Shown: positions 1-7,597, counted from the first letter of the stretch. The stretch: 14,012 bases of DNA from VRUE01 sp040901495 (GCA_040901495.1 JBBDYO010000072.1:1-14012), one strand, 5' to 3'. Notes: generated by a model not told the origin, from the sequence alone. Numbers and translations: made by a program.

Positions 1-413
1 AGAACGTCGAGCGGATGGGCGACCAGTGCGTCAACGTCTGCAAGCTGATCCCGCTCTCGGGCAACGAGCCGCCGGCCGACGAGGGGATGGTGAAGAACAT
101 CCTCACCATGGGAGCCCAGTCCCGAACCCTGATCAGCCAGGCAAAGCGCGCCTTCGAAGAGCGCAACGTCGAGATGGCGCACGATCTGGTCCGCCAGGAC
201 GACGTCGTCGACAACCTCAACCGCGAGTGCTTCCGTCTCGCGCTAGAGATCGGCGACGACGCGGACAAGCGGGAATGGGCGATGACGATGCTGCTTGCCG
301 CACGGGCGATCGAGCGGATCGGCGACAACGCCGTGGACATCGGCGAGCAGGTCGCCTTCGTCGTCACCGGGCTCTTCCGGGAGTTCGAGGACGCTTCGCA
401 CCCCGCCGGTTAG
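1..413 (+). CDS. phoU: PhoU phosphate-uptake regulator (3' part)
   Basis: This is the C-terminal 136 residues of PhoU. The reading frame is open to the left edge (first full codon at base 3), so the start lies outside the window. PhoU is a two-bundle helical protein, usually about 215 to 220 aa, that links the PstSCAB transporter to the PhoR sensor kinase and represses the Pho regulon in high phosphate. Both family metal-binding signatures are visible: NVERMGDQCVNV at the left edge (end of bundle 1) and AIERIGDNAVDI near the C-terminus (bundle 2). The stop is TAG at 411-413. It heads a run of phosphate/polyphosphate genes, and the pst/phoR genes may lie upstream. The identification is secure; only the 5' end is missing. 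Confidence 0.93.
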   Translation, partial: NVERMGDQCVNVCKLIPLSGNEPPADEGMVKNILTMGAQSRTLISQAKRAFEERNVEMAHDLVRQDDVVDNLNRECFRLALEIGDDADKREWAMTMLLAARAIERIGDNAVDIGEQVAFVVTGLFREFEDASHPAG

Positions 414-485
414 CAGCAAGGCGTCCTTCCCCCGATGCGGGGCTTGAGATCCGGGGCGTCTGGGAAGATTGACGAACAGATCCAG

Positions 486-1391
486 ATGCTCTGTGCGGCG
501 ATAGATATTGGGTCGAATACGACACGCGTGCTCGTGGCGGAGCCTGTGGATGGCCAGTTGAAGAAGGTGATGGAGCAGCGGGCATACACACGGATCAATA
601 AGGCGCTCGACGAGGAGGGCGCGATCCTGCCGGAGAAGGTCGCCGAGGTAGCCGAGGTCGTCGCCACCCAGGTTCGCCTCGCCCGCGAGCTGGGAGCGGA
701 GACGATTCGTTCGGTGGCGACGGCGGCTGTTCGCGAGGCACCGAATGGGGAGGAGGCGGCGCGGGCGATCACCAAGGCTTCAAGCATCCCCGTTGACATC
801 CTCAGCGAGGAGGAGGAGGGGCGACTTTCCTTTATCGGTGCGACCAAGACGCTTGGCCATCCCGTCGAGGGAAAGGTCGGGGTCGTCGATGTCGGCGGTG
901 GCTCGACCGAGGTGATCCTTGGAACGGTCCAAGGCGGGGTGGAGAAAGTCCGCTCCTGGCGGATTGGCTCCGGGGTCTTGGCCGACGAGCTGATTGCGTC
1001 CGATCCGCCTTCAGCCACGGAGATTCGCAAGATTCGCGACCACATCGAGGACGTCTTCGACGGTGTTGAGATCGAGCATCCCGCACAAGCTGTTGCGGTA
1101 GGCGGTAGCGCCACCTCGTTGCGACGCCTGGTCGGTGCGGTCCTCGAGTACGAGACGCTGGAGCGCGGGATCCGCGTGCTCTCCGGTGATCCGGCCACCG
1201 AGGTCGCCCGCCGCTTCGAGCTCGACCCCGAGCGGGTGCGCATCCTCGCCACCGGGGTGCTGGTGCTGGAGAAGGTCTCGGAGCTGCTCGGCCAGCCGCT
1301 TCAGATCGGCAAGGGCGGCCTGCGGGAGGGCGTCATCCTCGATCTTCTCAACGGCAGCATCGACGACTCGGCCCCTCGCCTCGCGGCATAG
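486..1391 (+). CDS. ppx: Exopolyphosphatase, Ppx/GppA family (short form)
   Basis: Hydrolyses terminal phosphates from polyphosphate (Ppx) and possibly pppGpp (GppA). Using ATG 486 gives 301 aa, beginning MLCAAIDIGSNT. That places the DIGSNT phosphate-1 loop at residues 7-12, as in the family; ATG 435 would add a 17-aa unrelated tail. Other ASKHA signatures are SEEEEGRLSFIGA (107-119, catalytic Glu region), VDVGGGSTE (134-142, phosphate-2 loop), AVGGSATSL (204-212) and GKGGLREGVIL (275-285). The length fits the short actinobacterial Ppx with only the two actin-like lobes; the C-terminal HD-like domain of the roughly 500-aa E. coli enzyme is absent. It lies 72 bases after phoU and before the CHAD genes, opposite in function to the PPK1 encoded downstream. 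The start is poorly supported by a ribosome site. Ppx versus GppA preference cannot be read from the sequence. Confidence 0.92.
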   Translation: MLCAAIDIGSNTTRVLVAEPVDGQLKKVMEQRAYTRINKALDEEGAILPEKVAEVAEVVATQVRLARELGAETIRSVATAAVREAPNGEEAARAITKASSIPVDILSEEEEGRLSFIGATKTLGHPVEGKVGVVDVGGGSTEVILGTVQGGVEKVRSWRIGSGVLADELIASDPPSATEIRKIRDHIEDVFDGVEIEHPAQAVAVGGSATSLRRLVGAVLEYETLERGIRVLSGDPATEVARRFELDPERVRILATGVLVLEKVSELLGQPLQIGKGGLREGVILDLLNGSIDDSAPRLAA

Positions 1392-1438
1392 CGGCTCCCC
1401 GAGCTGTCGTTGACGCGCCGAGTTTGGGAGTGACCATC

Positions 1439-1444
1439 TAGCCT
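1439..1444 (+). promoter_or_regulatory. -10-like hexamer before the first CHAD gene
   Basis: TAGCCT ends 6 bases before the GTG start at 1451, the spacing expected for a -10 element of a leaderless transcript. No Shine-Dalgarno lies at a normal distance (GGGAG at 1426-1430 is about 20 bases away). The same hexamer recurs before the MaoC gene. No -35 at normal spacing is convincing; TTGACG at 1410-1415 is 23 bases upstream. Confidence 0.4.
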
Positions 1445-1450
1445 CACCGA

Positions 1451-1927
1451 GTGGCCCGCGCCCGCGAGATCCCTGGGCTTGACTGCGACGCCCCATTCGC
1501 GCGAGCGGCGGCGCGCGCGACCGAAGTACGGGCGAGTGAGGTGTTCGAGCATTCCGACGGCATCCTCGACATGGAGGACATCGAGCCGCTGCACGACATG
1601 CGGGTCGCTACCCGTCGCCTGCGCGCCGCGATGGAGGTCTTCGAGCCATGCTTTCCCCGCAAGCGCCGGCGCAAGTCGCTGAAGCGGGTCAAGGCGCTGG
1701 CCGACGCCCTCGGTGAGCGGCGCGATTGCGATGTGGCGATCGAGTTCCTCGAGGGGTTCGCCGCGGAGGCCCCCGAGGACGACCGCGACGCCCTCGCGGC
1801 GTTGATCGATGGGTTGCGCGAGGAGCAGCGAATGGCAAACGAAGAGCTGGCTCCGTTCGTCGCCCCGAAGCGGTTGGAGAAGCTGCACTGCCGCCTGCGC
1901 AAGCTGGTGAAGGCGGTCCAGGCATGA
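1451..1927 (+). CDS. CHAD-domain protein, N-terminal half
   Basis: CHAD domains are basic, His-rich helical modules that bind polyphosphate and are found with ppk/ppx genes or fused to CYTH triphosphatases. A normal CHAD domain has two similar helical bundles in one polypeptide. This 158-aa product has only the first: HDMRVATRRLRAAMEVF at 48-64, then a basic stretch (RKRRRKSLKR, 70-79) and the ALGERRDCDVAIEFL helix (86-100). GTG 1451 is the only sensible start, because an in-frame TAG lies at 1439. The gene ends in TGA overlapping the ATG of the second half (ATGA, 1924-1927), so the two are probably translationally coupled and their products likely pair. An alternative is that a sequencing or real frameshift broke one gene; the well-placed ATG and intact ends favour two genes. 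Confidence 0.85.
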   Translation: MARAREIPGLDCDAPFARAAARATEVRASEVFEHSDGILDMEDIEPLHDMRVATRRLRAAMEVFEPCFPRKRRRKSLKRVKALADALGERRDCDVAIEFLEGFAAEAPEDDRDALAALIDGLREEQRMANEELAPFVAPKRLEKLHCRLRKLVKAVQA

Positions 1928-2349
1928 AGGCGCGCCGGGTGAAGGGGCTCGACCCGTCGAAGCCGTTGCGTGGGAACGCGGCGCTGATTCTGCGCACCAG
2001 GCTCGACGAGCTGCGCTCTTTCGCCGACGACGCGCTCGAGCCCGGTGCGGTGGAGGCTCAGCACGACATGCGGATCGCCGCCAAGCGCCTGCGCTACGTG
2101 CTCGAGATCACCGGTTTTTGCTTTGGCGCGGAAGCCGAAACCGCGCGGGGAGCGGCCAAGGACCTGCAGAGCGTGCTCGGCGGCATCCACGACTGCGACG
2201 TGATGCTGCCGCGCGCGGAGGGGATCGATTCGCTGACCACCTTTCTGCATGCCCGCCGTGAGCTGCTCTTCCAGCGCTTCCGCGATCTCTGGCGGGAGCA
2301 GGCGGGGGAGGGTGTCTGGGCTGGGCTCGAGTACGCCCTGCCCCCCTGA
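1924..2349 (+). CDS. CHAD-domain protein, C-terminal half
   Basis: This 141-aa product is the second CHAD bundle. HDMRIAAKRLRYVLEIT at 47-63 parallels the first half's HDMRVATRRLRAAMEVF, and the KRLRY form is typical of the second CHAD repeat. It is followed by LQSVLGGIHDCDVML (81-95), again parallel to the first protein. ATG 1924 shares the sequence ATGA with the stop of the upstream gene. The open frame extends back to 1726, but only by out-of-frame, Arg/Gly-rich shadow sequence inside the first gene. The basic faces formed by Arg/Lys near the conserved His are the expected polyP contact. Its likely role is docking to polyP granules or to the adjacent PPK1 fusion, acting as a heterodimer with the upstream protein. 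The stop is TGA at 2347-2349. Confidence 0.85.
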   Translation: MKARRVKGLDPSKPLRGNAALILRTRLDELRSFADDALEPGAVEAQHDMRIAAKRLRYVLEITGFCFGAEAETARGAAKDLQSVLGGIHDCDVMLPRAEGIDSLTTFLHARRELLFQRFRDLWREQAGEGVWAGLEYALPP

Positions 2350-2395
2350 TTGCCCGATCACCGGATCTTCACAGCTCCTTCCCCTTCGCTTCACA

Positions 2396-2421
2396 AGATT
2401 TCCCTGCAAATAGGGAAGTCT
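2396..2421 (+). promoter_or_regulatory. Inverted repeat in the leader of the PPK1 fusion gene
   Basis: AGATTTCCCT (2396-2405) can pair with AGGGAAGTCT (2412-2421): 10 pairs including one G-T, with a 6-base GCAAAT loop. It lies in the 108-base gap before the PHP-GT4-PPK1 gene, 25 bases ahead of its ribosome site. No T-run follows, so it does not look like an intrinsic terminator for the CHAD genes. An operator (for example for a Pho-type regulator) or a leader RNA hairpin is possible; no recognisable Pho box repeat was seen. Confidence 0.4.
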
Positions 2422-2446
2422 CACGGTGACAAAACGAATGCGAAAA

Positions 2447-2452
2447 GGGAGA
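2447..2452 (+). promoter_or_regulatory. Ribosome binding site deciding the fusion's start
   Basis: GGGAGA sits 5 bases before ATG 2458, within AAAAGGGAGA. This strong site selects ATG 2458 over the upstream in-frame TTG at 2350, whose 36 extra residues do not resemble the PHP family and would be encoded across the leader inverted repeat. Confidence 0.75.
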
Positions 2453-2457
2453 CACCG

Positions 2458-5400
2458 ATGACTTCCCGAGTCGATATGCACTGCCACTCGACCGCCTCGC
2501 AGCTCTCGCGGCTGGGGGTGCAGCGCTCACTGGGCCTGCCCGAGTGCGCCACGCCCCCGCAGGAGGTCTACGAGCTTGCCAAGCGGCGCGGCATGGACTT
2601 CGTGACGATCACCGATCACGACACGATCGACGGTTGCCTGGAGCTGGCCGACCGTCCCGACTGCTTCATCTCCGAGGAGCTGACCGCTCGCTTCGCCGGC
2701 GAGCCCCAAGCGGTGCATGTCCTCTGTTACGGGATCACTCCCGGAGACCACGAGTGGCTGCAGGCCAACGCCGGCGATGTGGAGGCCTGCGCCGCATACC
2801 TTCGCGACAACGAGATCGCCTCTGCGCTCGCACACCCTTTCTATGACGTCGCCGCTCCCCTCACGCGACGCCATCGCCGCCGCCTCGCTGAGCTGTTCCC
2901 AACCTGGGAGGTGCGCAACGGGTCGCGGGCGGCAGAGCTCAACATGCCCGCGGTCGTCTATGTCGACACGCACGGCAGCACCGGCATCGGCGGCTCCGAC
3001 GATCACGCCGGCGTGGACATCGGCCGCACCTTCACCGAAACGCCCACGGCGTCCACGCCGGAAGAGTTTTTGCGCCTCATGCGCCGCGGCGACGCCCTCG
3101 CCGGCGGTGAACAGGGGAGCGCCGCCAAATGGGCGCACGCGGCGATGGCGCTCGCAACCCGTGCCCTGGCCCTCGACGGACAGACCGAGGGCGGGGGTGC
3201 GCCGAATCCCGCCGTTGTGCTGAAGATCGCGCAGCGGGTTGTGGGCCAGGGCGCTGCTCGAGAAGGGAAGATCGCCGCCGACCTCGGGCCCGACGACGCC
3301 CGTGCGCTGCTCGAGGCCTGGCTGGCCTCGGTCGGGCTGGACCAGCGAGGCCGCGAGCTAATCGAGTACCTCCAGTCCGAGGGCTTCTCCCACGCGGGCC
3401 TCTACCGCCGTGCCCGCCGCGCCCATGAGCGGCGGTTGCGCGCCGCGGTCGCGCTGGGCTCGCGGGCTGTCGCCGGCGGCGACGCGCCGGCCGCCTTCGG
3501 GGGCCTCTTCGACGCCCTGGTGCCGGCCGTGCCCTATGCGCCCTCCGCCGCGTTCCTGGGAGCCGAGAAAGCGAAACTGGCCGCCCGCGAGGGCGAGGTG
3601 CGCCGGGTTGCGGTGATCGTCGACGGGATCGGTTCGATGCACGGCGTGACCCACACGATCGAGCAGATCCGTGAGCACGGCGTTCCCGGCTTCGAGGTGG
3701 AGGTGGTGGGGACCGACCCTGGGGTGGACCGCCGCCTGCCTGCCGCCGCCGAGCTGAACGTTCCCTTCTACGAGGGCTTGACGCTGGGCGTGCCCGGCCT
3801 GCCGGACCTGGTCGAGACGCTCGCCGAGGGCCGCTACGATCTCGTTCACGCCACCGCGCCGGGCCCCGCGGGCATCGCGGCCGTCCTGCTCAGCCGGATC
3901 ACGGGGATGCCCCTGGTCGGCAGCTACCACACCGAGCTGGGCGCCTACGCGGGAATGCGAAGCGGCGACGACGGCTTGGAGGCGATCGCTCGTGGCGGAC
4001 TCGCGGCTTTCTATGGCGCCCCCTCGGTCGTCCTCTCGCCAAGCCCGGCGGCGGACCGCTCGCTGGCCGGCCTCGGGGTCGACCCGGAGCGAGTGGGACG
4101 CTGGGAGCGCGGCGTCGACGTCTCTCGCTTCGATCCGGCAAAGCGCGATCAAGACGCCTTCCCGGGTGAGCTGAAGGTCCTCTACGCGGGTCGGTTGACT
4201 CGGGAGAAGGGGGTGGACCTGCTCGCCGAGAGCTTTCTGCGAGCCCACCGCGCCGACCCCCGCTTGCACCTGCTCCTCGCCGGCGGTGGCCCCGAGGAGG
4301 GCGAGCTGAGAAGGAGGCTGGGCAGCCGCGCGACCTTCCTGGGATGGTTGGAGGGCGACGAGCTGGCTCGCGCCTACGCCAGCTCGGACATCTTCCTCTT
4401 CTGCTCCCGCACCGATACCTACGGGCAGGTCGTCGTCGAGGCCGGCGCGAGCGGGCTGCCGGTCGTCGCGGTCGCCGAGGGCGGCCCTGCCTCCCTGATC
4501 GAGAACCGCCATACCGGCATGCTCTGCCAGCCCAGTCCCGATCACATCGCGGGAGTCGTGCTCCAACTCGCCTCCTCGGCCCAGCTGCGCCAAAGTCTTG
4601 GCACCGCCGCCGTCCGGGCGGCGCGTACTCGCTCCTGGGACCGCGCCCTGGGCCAGCTGGCCGCGGGCTACACGCGGGCGCTCGACCGCGGCATCGCCAT
4701 TGGCGAGCATCCTCCGTTCGGGCCGCCTGAGGCGAGGGGGGCTTCGCCTTTGCCTCAGTACGATGGCCCGATCGACGATCCGGGCCTCTATTTCAACCGC
4801 GAGCTTTCCTGGCTCGACTTCAACCAGCGGGTCCTCGAATTGGCCGAGGACCCCAATACCCCTCTGCTGGAGCGAGTCAGATTCTGCTCGATCTACGCCT
4901 CCAACCTGGACGAGTTCTTCATGGTCCGGGTCGCGGGACTGTTCGATCAGCTCGATGCCGGGATCGACGCGCGGGGCCCCGACGGCCTCGCCACCAGCAC
5001 GCAGCTGGATGCGATCCAGGCCCGGGTGCTGGAGCTCGACGGGCGCCTCCACAGCTGCTTCAACGGCGAGCTGCGTCCGGAGTTAGAAGAGCACGGGGTT
5101 CGCATCGTCTCGCTGGGCTCCGCGACGGAGGCCGAGCGCCGCGAAATCGATATCCGCTTCCACGAGCAGGTTTTCCCGGCGTTGACCCCGCTGGTGATCG
5201 GCCTGGGGCGCCCCTTTCCCTACATCTCCAACCTCTCGCTCAGCCTCGGCGTGCTGCTTCGCGATCCCGACAGCGAGACCGAGATCATCGCCCGGGTCAA
5301 GGTGCCGAAGGAGCTGCTTGGGCGCTTCCTGCGCATCGGGGAGGAGGGCAGCGTGCTGGTCCCGCTGGAGGAGGCGATCGCGGCGAACCTCGACGCGCTC

Positions 5401-6852
5401 TTTCCCGGCACCGAGGTCATCGACCACGGGTATTTCCGGGTCACCCGCGACGCTGACTTCAACGTCAGCGATGAGGCGGACGACCTGCTGCAGGCGGTCC
5501 AGGACGAGCTCCGCCGCCGTCGCTTCGGCGAGGTCGTGAGGCTGGAGATCGCGACCGGGATGAACTCGAAGCTGCGGGGCCAGCTGATCGACGCGCTGCG
5601 CCTCGAAGACCGCGAGGTCTATGACGTCGACGGGCTGATCGACCTCGCCGACCTAACCGACGTCGTCGACGTCCCCGGCCACGCCGAGCTGCGCTACAGG
5701 CCGTGGACGCCGGTGACGCAGCCACGACTTCAGGGGGAGGACGATGAGCCCGCCGACATCTTCGCGGCGATCCGGCAGGGCGACATCCTCGTCCACCACC
5801 CCTACGACTCCTTTGCGACCTCGGTGGAGCGTTTCGTCGAGCAGGCGGTGGTCGATCCGGACGTGCTCGCGATCAAGCAGACGGTGTACCGGACGAGCGA
5901 CGACTCGGCGCTTGTGCCGTCGCTGATCCGCGCTTCCGAACGCGGCAAGCAGGCGGTCTGCATGGTGGAGCTGAAAGCTCGCTTCGACGAGGCGGCCAAC
6001 ATCCACTGGGCGAAGTCGCTGGAGGAGTCCGGGGTCCACGTTGTCTACGGCATCCCCGGCTTGAAGACGCACGTGAAGGCGATTGTCGTCGCGCGCCGGG
6101 AGGGCGACCGCGTGCGCGAGTACGTCCACATCGGGACCGGCAACTACAACCCGAAGACGGCACGTCTCTACACCGATCTTGGCCTGTTCACGGCCGATCC
6201 GGAGATCGGCGCCGACGTCGCCGAGATGTTCAACTTCCTGACCGGCTACGGGCGACCGGCGGAGTACCGCAAAGTGCTGGTCGCGCCGACGACGATGCGA
6301 GACCGGATCATCGAGGAGATCGAGGCCACCGTCCACGCCCATCGATCCGGGCAGGAGGCCCGGATCGCCCTGAAGATGAACGCGCTGGCCGACGCCCGTT
6401 GCATCCAGGCCCTTTACGAAGCCTCGCAGGCGGGGGTGCGCGTCGACCTCAACGTGCGGGGCATCTGCTGCCTGCGCCCTGGGATCCCCGGCGTGTCGGA
6501 GAACATTCGCGTCGTCTCGGTCGTGGGGCGCTTTCTCGAGCATTCCCGGCTCTACGCCTTCCAGCGCGGAGAGGAAACCCGTGTCCTGATGGGATCGGCG
6601 GACCTGATGCCGCGCAACCTCGACAGTCGCGTCGAGTTAGTGACCCCCGTCGAGGATGAGGGGCTGAAAGGGGAGCTCGCCGACCTGCTGGAGCGCAGCT
6701 TTGCCGACAACGCGAACGCCTGGGAGCTCGGCGCCGATGGCACTTGGGCCAGGCTCAGCACACCCGAAGGAGAGCGGCGCAGTGTCCAGGATGAGCTGCG
6801 GGAGCGGCACGCGATCCGGGCTGGCGAGCAGCTCGCGGCGGCACCCGGATGA
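2458..6852 (+). CDS. ppk1: PHP + GT4 glycosyltransferase + polyphosphate kinase 1 fusion
   Basis: A 1464-aa trifunctional protein. PHP phosphoesterase-like domain, about 4-215, with metal ligands in HCH (8, 10), TDHDTIDG (52-59), E74, H87, AHP (H126) and GGSDDHAG (178-185). A helical linker covers 217-380. GT4 glycosyltransferase, about 382-742, has SYHTELG (489-495), GRLTREKG (578-585) and SRTDTYGQVVVEAGASGLPV (650-669), giving a D-x7-E version of the E-x7-E motif. A complete PPK1 at about 776-1460 has FNRELSWLDF (779-788), SNLDEFF (815-821), Arg metal/phosphate residues at 1145 and 1175, the phosphorylated His in GLKTHVK (H1205), HIGTGNYNPKTARLYTDL (1224-1241) and EHSRLY (H1362). PPK1 reversibly makes polyP from ATP. 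All catalytic residues I can check are present, so each unit may be active. The PHP and GT4 substrates are unknown. Confidence 0.93.
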   Translation: MTSRVDMHCHSTASQLSRLGVQRSLGLPECATPPQEVYELAKRRGMDFVTITDHDTIDGCLELADRPDCFISEELTARFAGEPQAVHVLCYGITPGDHEWLQANAGDVEACAAYLRDNEIASALAHPFYDVAAPLTRRHRRRLAELFPTWEVRNGSRAAELNMPAVVYVDTHGSTGIGGSDDHAGVDIGRTFTETPTASTPEEFLRLMRRGDALAGGEQGSAAKWAHAAMALATRALALDGQTEGGGAPNPAVVLKIAQRVVGQGAAREGKIAADLGPDDARALLEAWLASVGLDQRGRELIEYLQSEGFSHAGLYRRARRAHERRLRAAVALGSRAVAGGDAPAAFGGLFDALVPAVPYAPSAAFLGAEKAKLAAREGEVRRVAVIVDGIGSMHGVTHTIEQIREHGVPGFEVEVVGTDPGVDRRLPAAAELNVPFYEGLTLGVPGLPDLVETLAEGRYDLVHATAPGPAGIAAVLLSRITGMPLVGSYHTELGAYAGMRSGDDGLEAIARGGLAAFYGAPSVVLSPSPAADRSLAGLGVDPERVGRWERGVDVSRFDPAKRDQDAFPGELKVLYAGRLTREKGVDLLAESFLRAHRADPRLHLLLAGGGPEEGELRRRLGSRATFLGWLEGDELARAYASSDIFLFCSRTDTYGQVVVEAGASGLPVVAVAEGGPASLIENRHTGMLCQPSPDHIAGVVLQLASSAQLRQSLGTAAVRAARTRSWDRALGQLAAGYTRALDRGIAIGEHPPFGPPEARGASPLPQYDGPIDDPGLYFNRELSWLDFNQRVLELAEDPNTPLLERVRFCSIYASNLDEFFMVRVAGLFDQLDAGIDARGPDGLATSTQLDAIQARVLELDGRLHSCFNGELRPELEEHGVRIVSLGSATEAERREIDIRFHEQVFPALTPLVIGLGRPFPYISNLSLSLGVLLRDPDSETEIIARVKVPKELLGRFLRIGEEGSVLVPLEEAIAANLDALFPGTEVIDHGYFRVTRDADFNVSDEADDLLQAVQDELRRRRFGEVVRLEIATGMNSKLRGQLIDALRLEDREVYDVDGLIDLADLTDVVDVPGHAELRYRPWTPVTQPRLQGEDDEPADIFAAIRQGDILVHHPYDSFATSVERFVEQAVVDPDVLAIKQTVYRTSDDSALVPSLIRASERGKQAVCMVELKARFDEAANIHWAKSLEESGVHVVYGIPGLKTHVKAIVVARREGDRVREYVHIGTGNYNPKTARLYTDLGLFTADPEIGADVAEMFNFLTGYGRPAEYRKVLVAPTTMRDRIIEEIEATVHAHRSGQEARIALKMNALADARCIQALYEASQAGVRVDLNVRGICCLRPGIPGVSENIRVVSVVGRFLEHSRLYAFQRGEETRVLMGSADLMPRNLDSRVELVTPVEDEGLKGELADLLERSFADNANAWELGADGTWARLSTPEGERRSVQDELRERHAIRAGEQLAAAPG
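4727..4758 (+). promoter_or_regulatory. Hairpin with SD-like run and TTG at the GT4/PPK1 junction
   Basis: CTGAGGCGAGGG (4727-4738) pairs with CCTTTGCCTCAG (4747-4758): 12 pairs (10 Watson-Crick, 2 G-T) closing an 8-base loop. It lies exactly in the linker between GT4 and PPK1. It contains GAGGGGGG (4734-4741), 8 bases before an in-frame TTG (4750-4752). A start there would give a 700-aa protein, the usual size of a free-standing PPK1. The hairpin may be a relic of an intergenic region, or may control an internal start. The structure is seen; the function is inferred. Confidence 0.45.
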
Positions 6853-6878
6853 CCGCTCTGGCGTCCTCAGTGGCCCAA

Positions 6879-6884
6879 TAGGAT
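6879..6884 (+). promoter_or_regulatory. -10-like hexamer before the DUF47 gene
   Basis: TAGGAT ends 6 bases before GTG 6891 in the 38-base gap after the PPK1 fusion. There is no Shine-Dalgarno at normal spacing. It fits a leaderless promoter, which would let DUF47-PiT be transcribed apart from the polyP genes. No clear -35 is visible. Confidence 0.4.
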
Positions 6885-6890
6885 TGCCGC

Positions 6891-7511
6891 GTGGCGCGCT
6901 TCTCCCTACTGCCCCGCGACCCCACCTTTTTCGACCTCTTCATCGAGGCCGGTCAGAACACCTTGCAGGCGGCGCGGCTGCTCGACGAGATGATGGGCAC
7001 CTGGCCCGATGATGGCGATCTCGGCCGGGAGATCCTCAAGGCTGAGCAGGAGGGCGATCGGATCACCCATGACATCGTCCAGCGGCTCAACTCCACCTTC
7101 GTCACCCCGATCGACCGCGAGGACATCTACGGGCTGGCGACCAAGCTGGACGACATCGTCGACTACACCGAGGAGGCCGCCGATTTCCTCGGCCTCTACC
7201 AGATAGAGGCGCCGATGTCGCAGGCGCAGGCGCTGACCAAGGTGCTGGTCGCCGCCTGCGAGCAGTTGGCCGGGGGGCTGGAGGATCTGCGCGACTTCAA
7301 GGGCCTCGACAAGTACTGGATCGAGATCCACCGGCTCGAGAACGAGGGTGACCGAATCTCCCGCGACGCCGTCGCATCGCTGTTCTCCAACGGGATCGAC
7401 CCGATGGTCGTGATCCGCTGGAAGGACATGTTCGCGGTGCTGGAGAACGCGATCGACGCGACCGAGACGGCTGCCCAGATTCTCGAGGGCATCGTCATCA
7501 AAAACTCGTGA
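6891..7511 (+). CDS. DUF47 PhoU-like protein (PiT accessory protein)
   Basis: A 206-aa helical DUF47/PhoU_div protein, distantly related to PhoU and regularly encoded directly before PiT-type phosphate transporters, which it is thought to regulate. The usual signatures are present: an N-terminal FFDLFIEAGQNTLQAARLL, AEQEGDRITHDIVQRLNSTFVTP with IDREDIYGLATKLDDIVDYTEEAADFL, then a second repeat IHRLENEGDRISRDAV and WKDMFAVLENAIDATETAAQILEGI near the C-terminus. The E-x-E-GDRI/x-D acidic motifs of each repeat are the probable metal sites, as in PhoU. GTG 6891 begins MARFSLLPRDPTFF, a normal DUF47 start. The length is normal for the family. It lies 82 bases before the PiT gene and is the second PhoU-fold protein in this window. 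Confidence 0.92.
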   Translation: MARFSLLPRDPTFFDLFIEAGQNTLQAARLLDEMMGTWPDDGDLGREILKAEQEGDRITHDIVQRLNSTFVTPIDREDIYGLATKLDDIVDYTEEAADFLGLYQIEAPMSQAQALTKVLVAACEQLAGGLEDLRDFKGLDKYWIEIHRLENEGDRISRDAVASLFSNGIDPMVVIRWKDMFAVLENAIDATETAAQILEGIVIKNS

Positions 7512-7540
7512 CATACGCGCCGCCTCCTCTGCTCTCGCGA

Positions 7541-7597
7541 ATGCCTGAAGAACCAGATATGGACAGGGATTCGCTTCCGCGTCCGGGGGCGGCTTGA
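7541..7597 (+). other. Possible 18-codon upstream ORF overlapping the PiT start
   Basis: ATG 7541 opens an 18-residue frame (MPEEPDMDRDSLPRPGAA) whose TGA (7595-7597) overlaps the TTG start of the transporter (TTGA). The overlap geometry would allow translational coupling, and it occupies most of the gap between DUF47 and PiT. There is no clear ribosome site. Such a short frame can arise by chance, so this is only a candidate. Confidence 0.2.

Noticed and set aside
430..442. CCCCG-ATG-CGGGG hairpin as terminator between phoU and ppx
   Set aside because: Only five pairs with a 3-base loop and no T-run; such GC palindromes are frequent in this DNA.
650..669. Loss of the first Glu of the GT4 E-x7-E motif (residues 650-669 of the fusion protein, DNA 4405-4464) as a sign of inactivity
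   Set aside because: A TDT(F/Y)G-x4-E form with Asp is common in active GT4 enzymes as I recall, so it is not evidence of decay.
2350..2457. TTG 2350 as start of the PPK1 fusion
   Set aside because: The added 36 residues lack PHP similarity and cross an inverted repeat; ATG 2458 has a strong ribosome site at ideal spacing.
3358..5052. 564-codon open frame on the minus strand, antisense to the fusion gene
   Set aside because: It lies opposite the conserved GT4 and PPK1 coding sequence; the product is a low-complexity Arg/Gly/Ala-rich chain with no domain, typical of a high-GC shadow frame.
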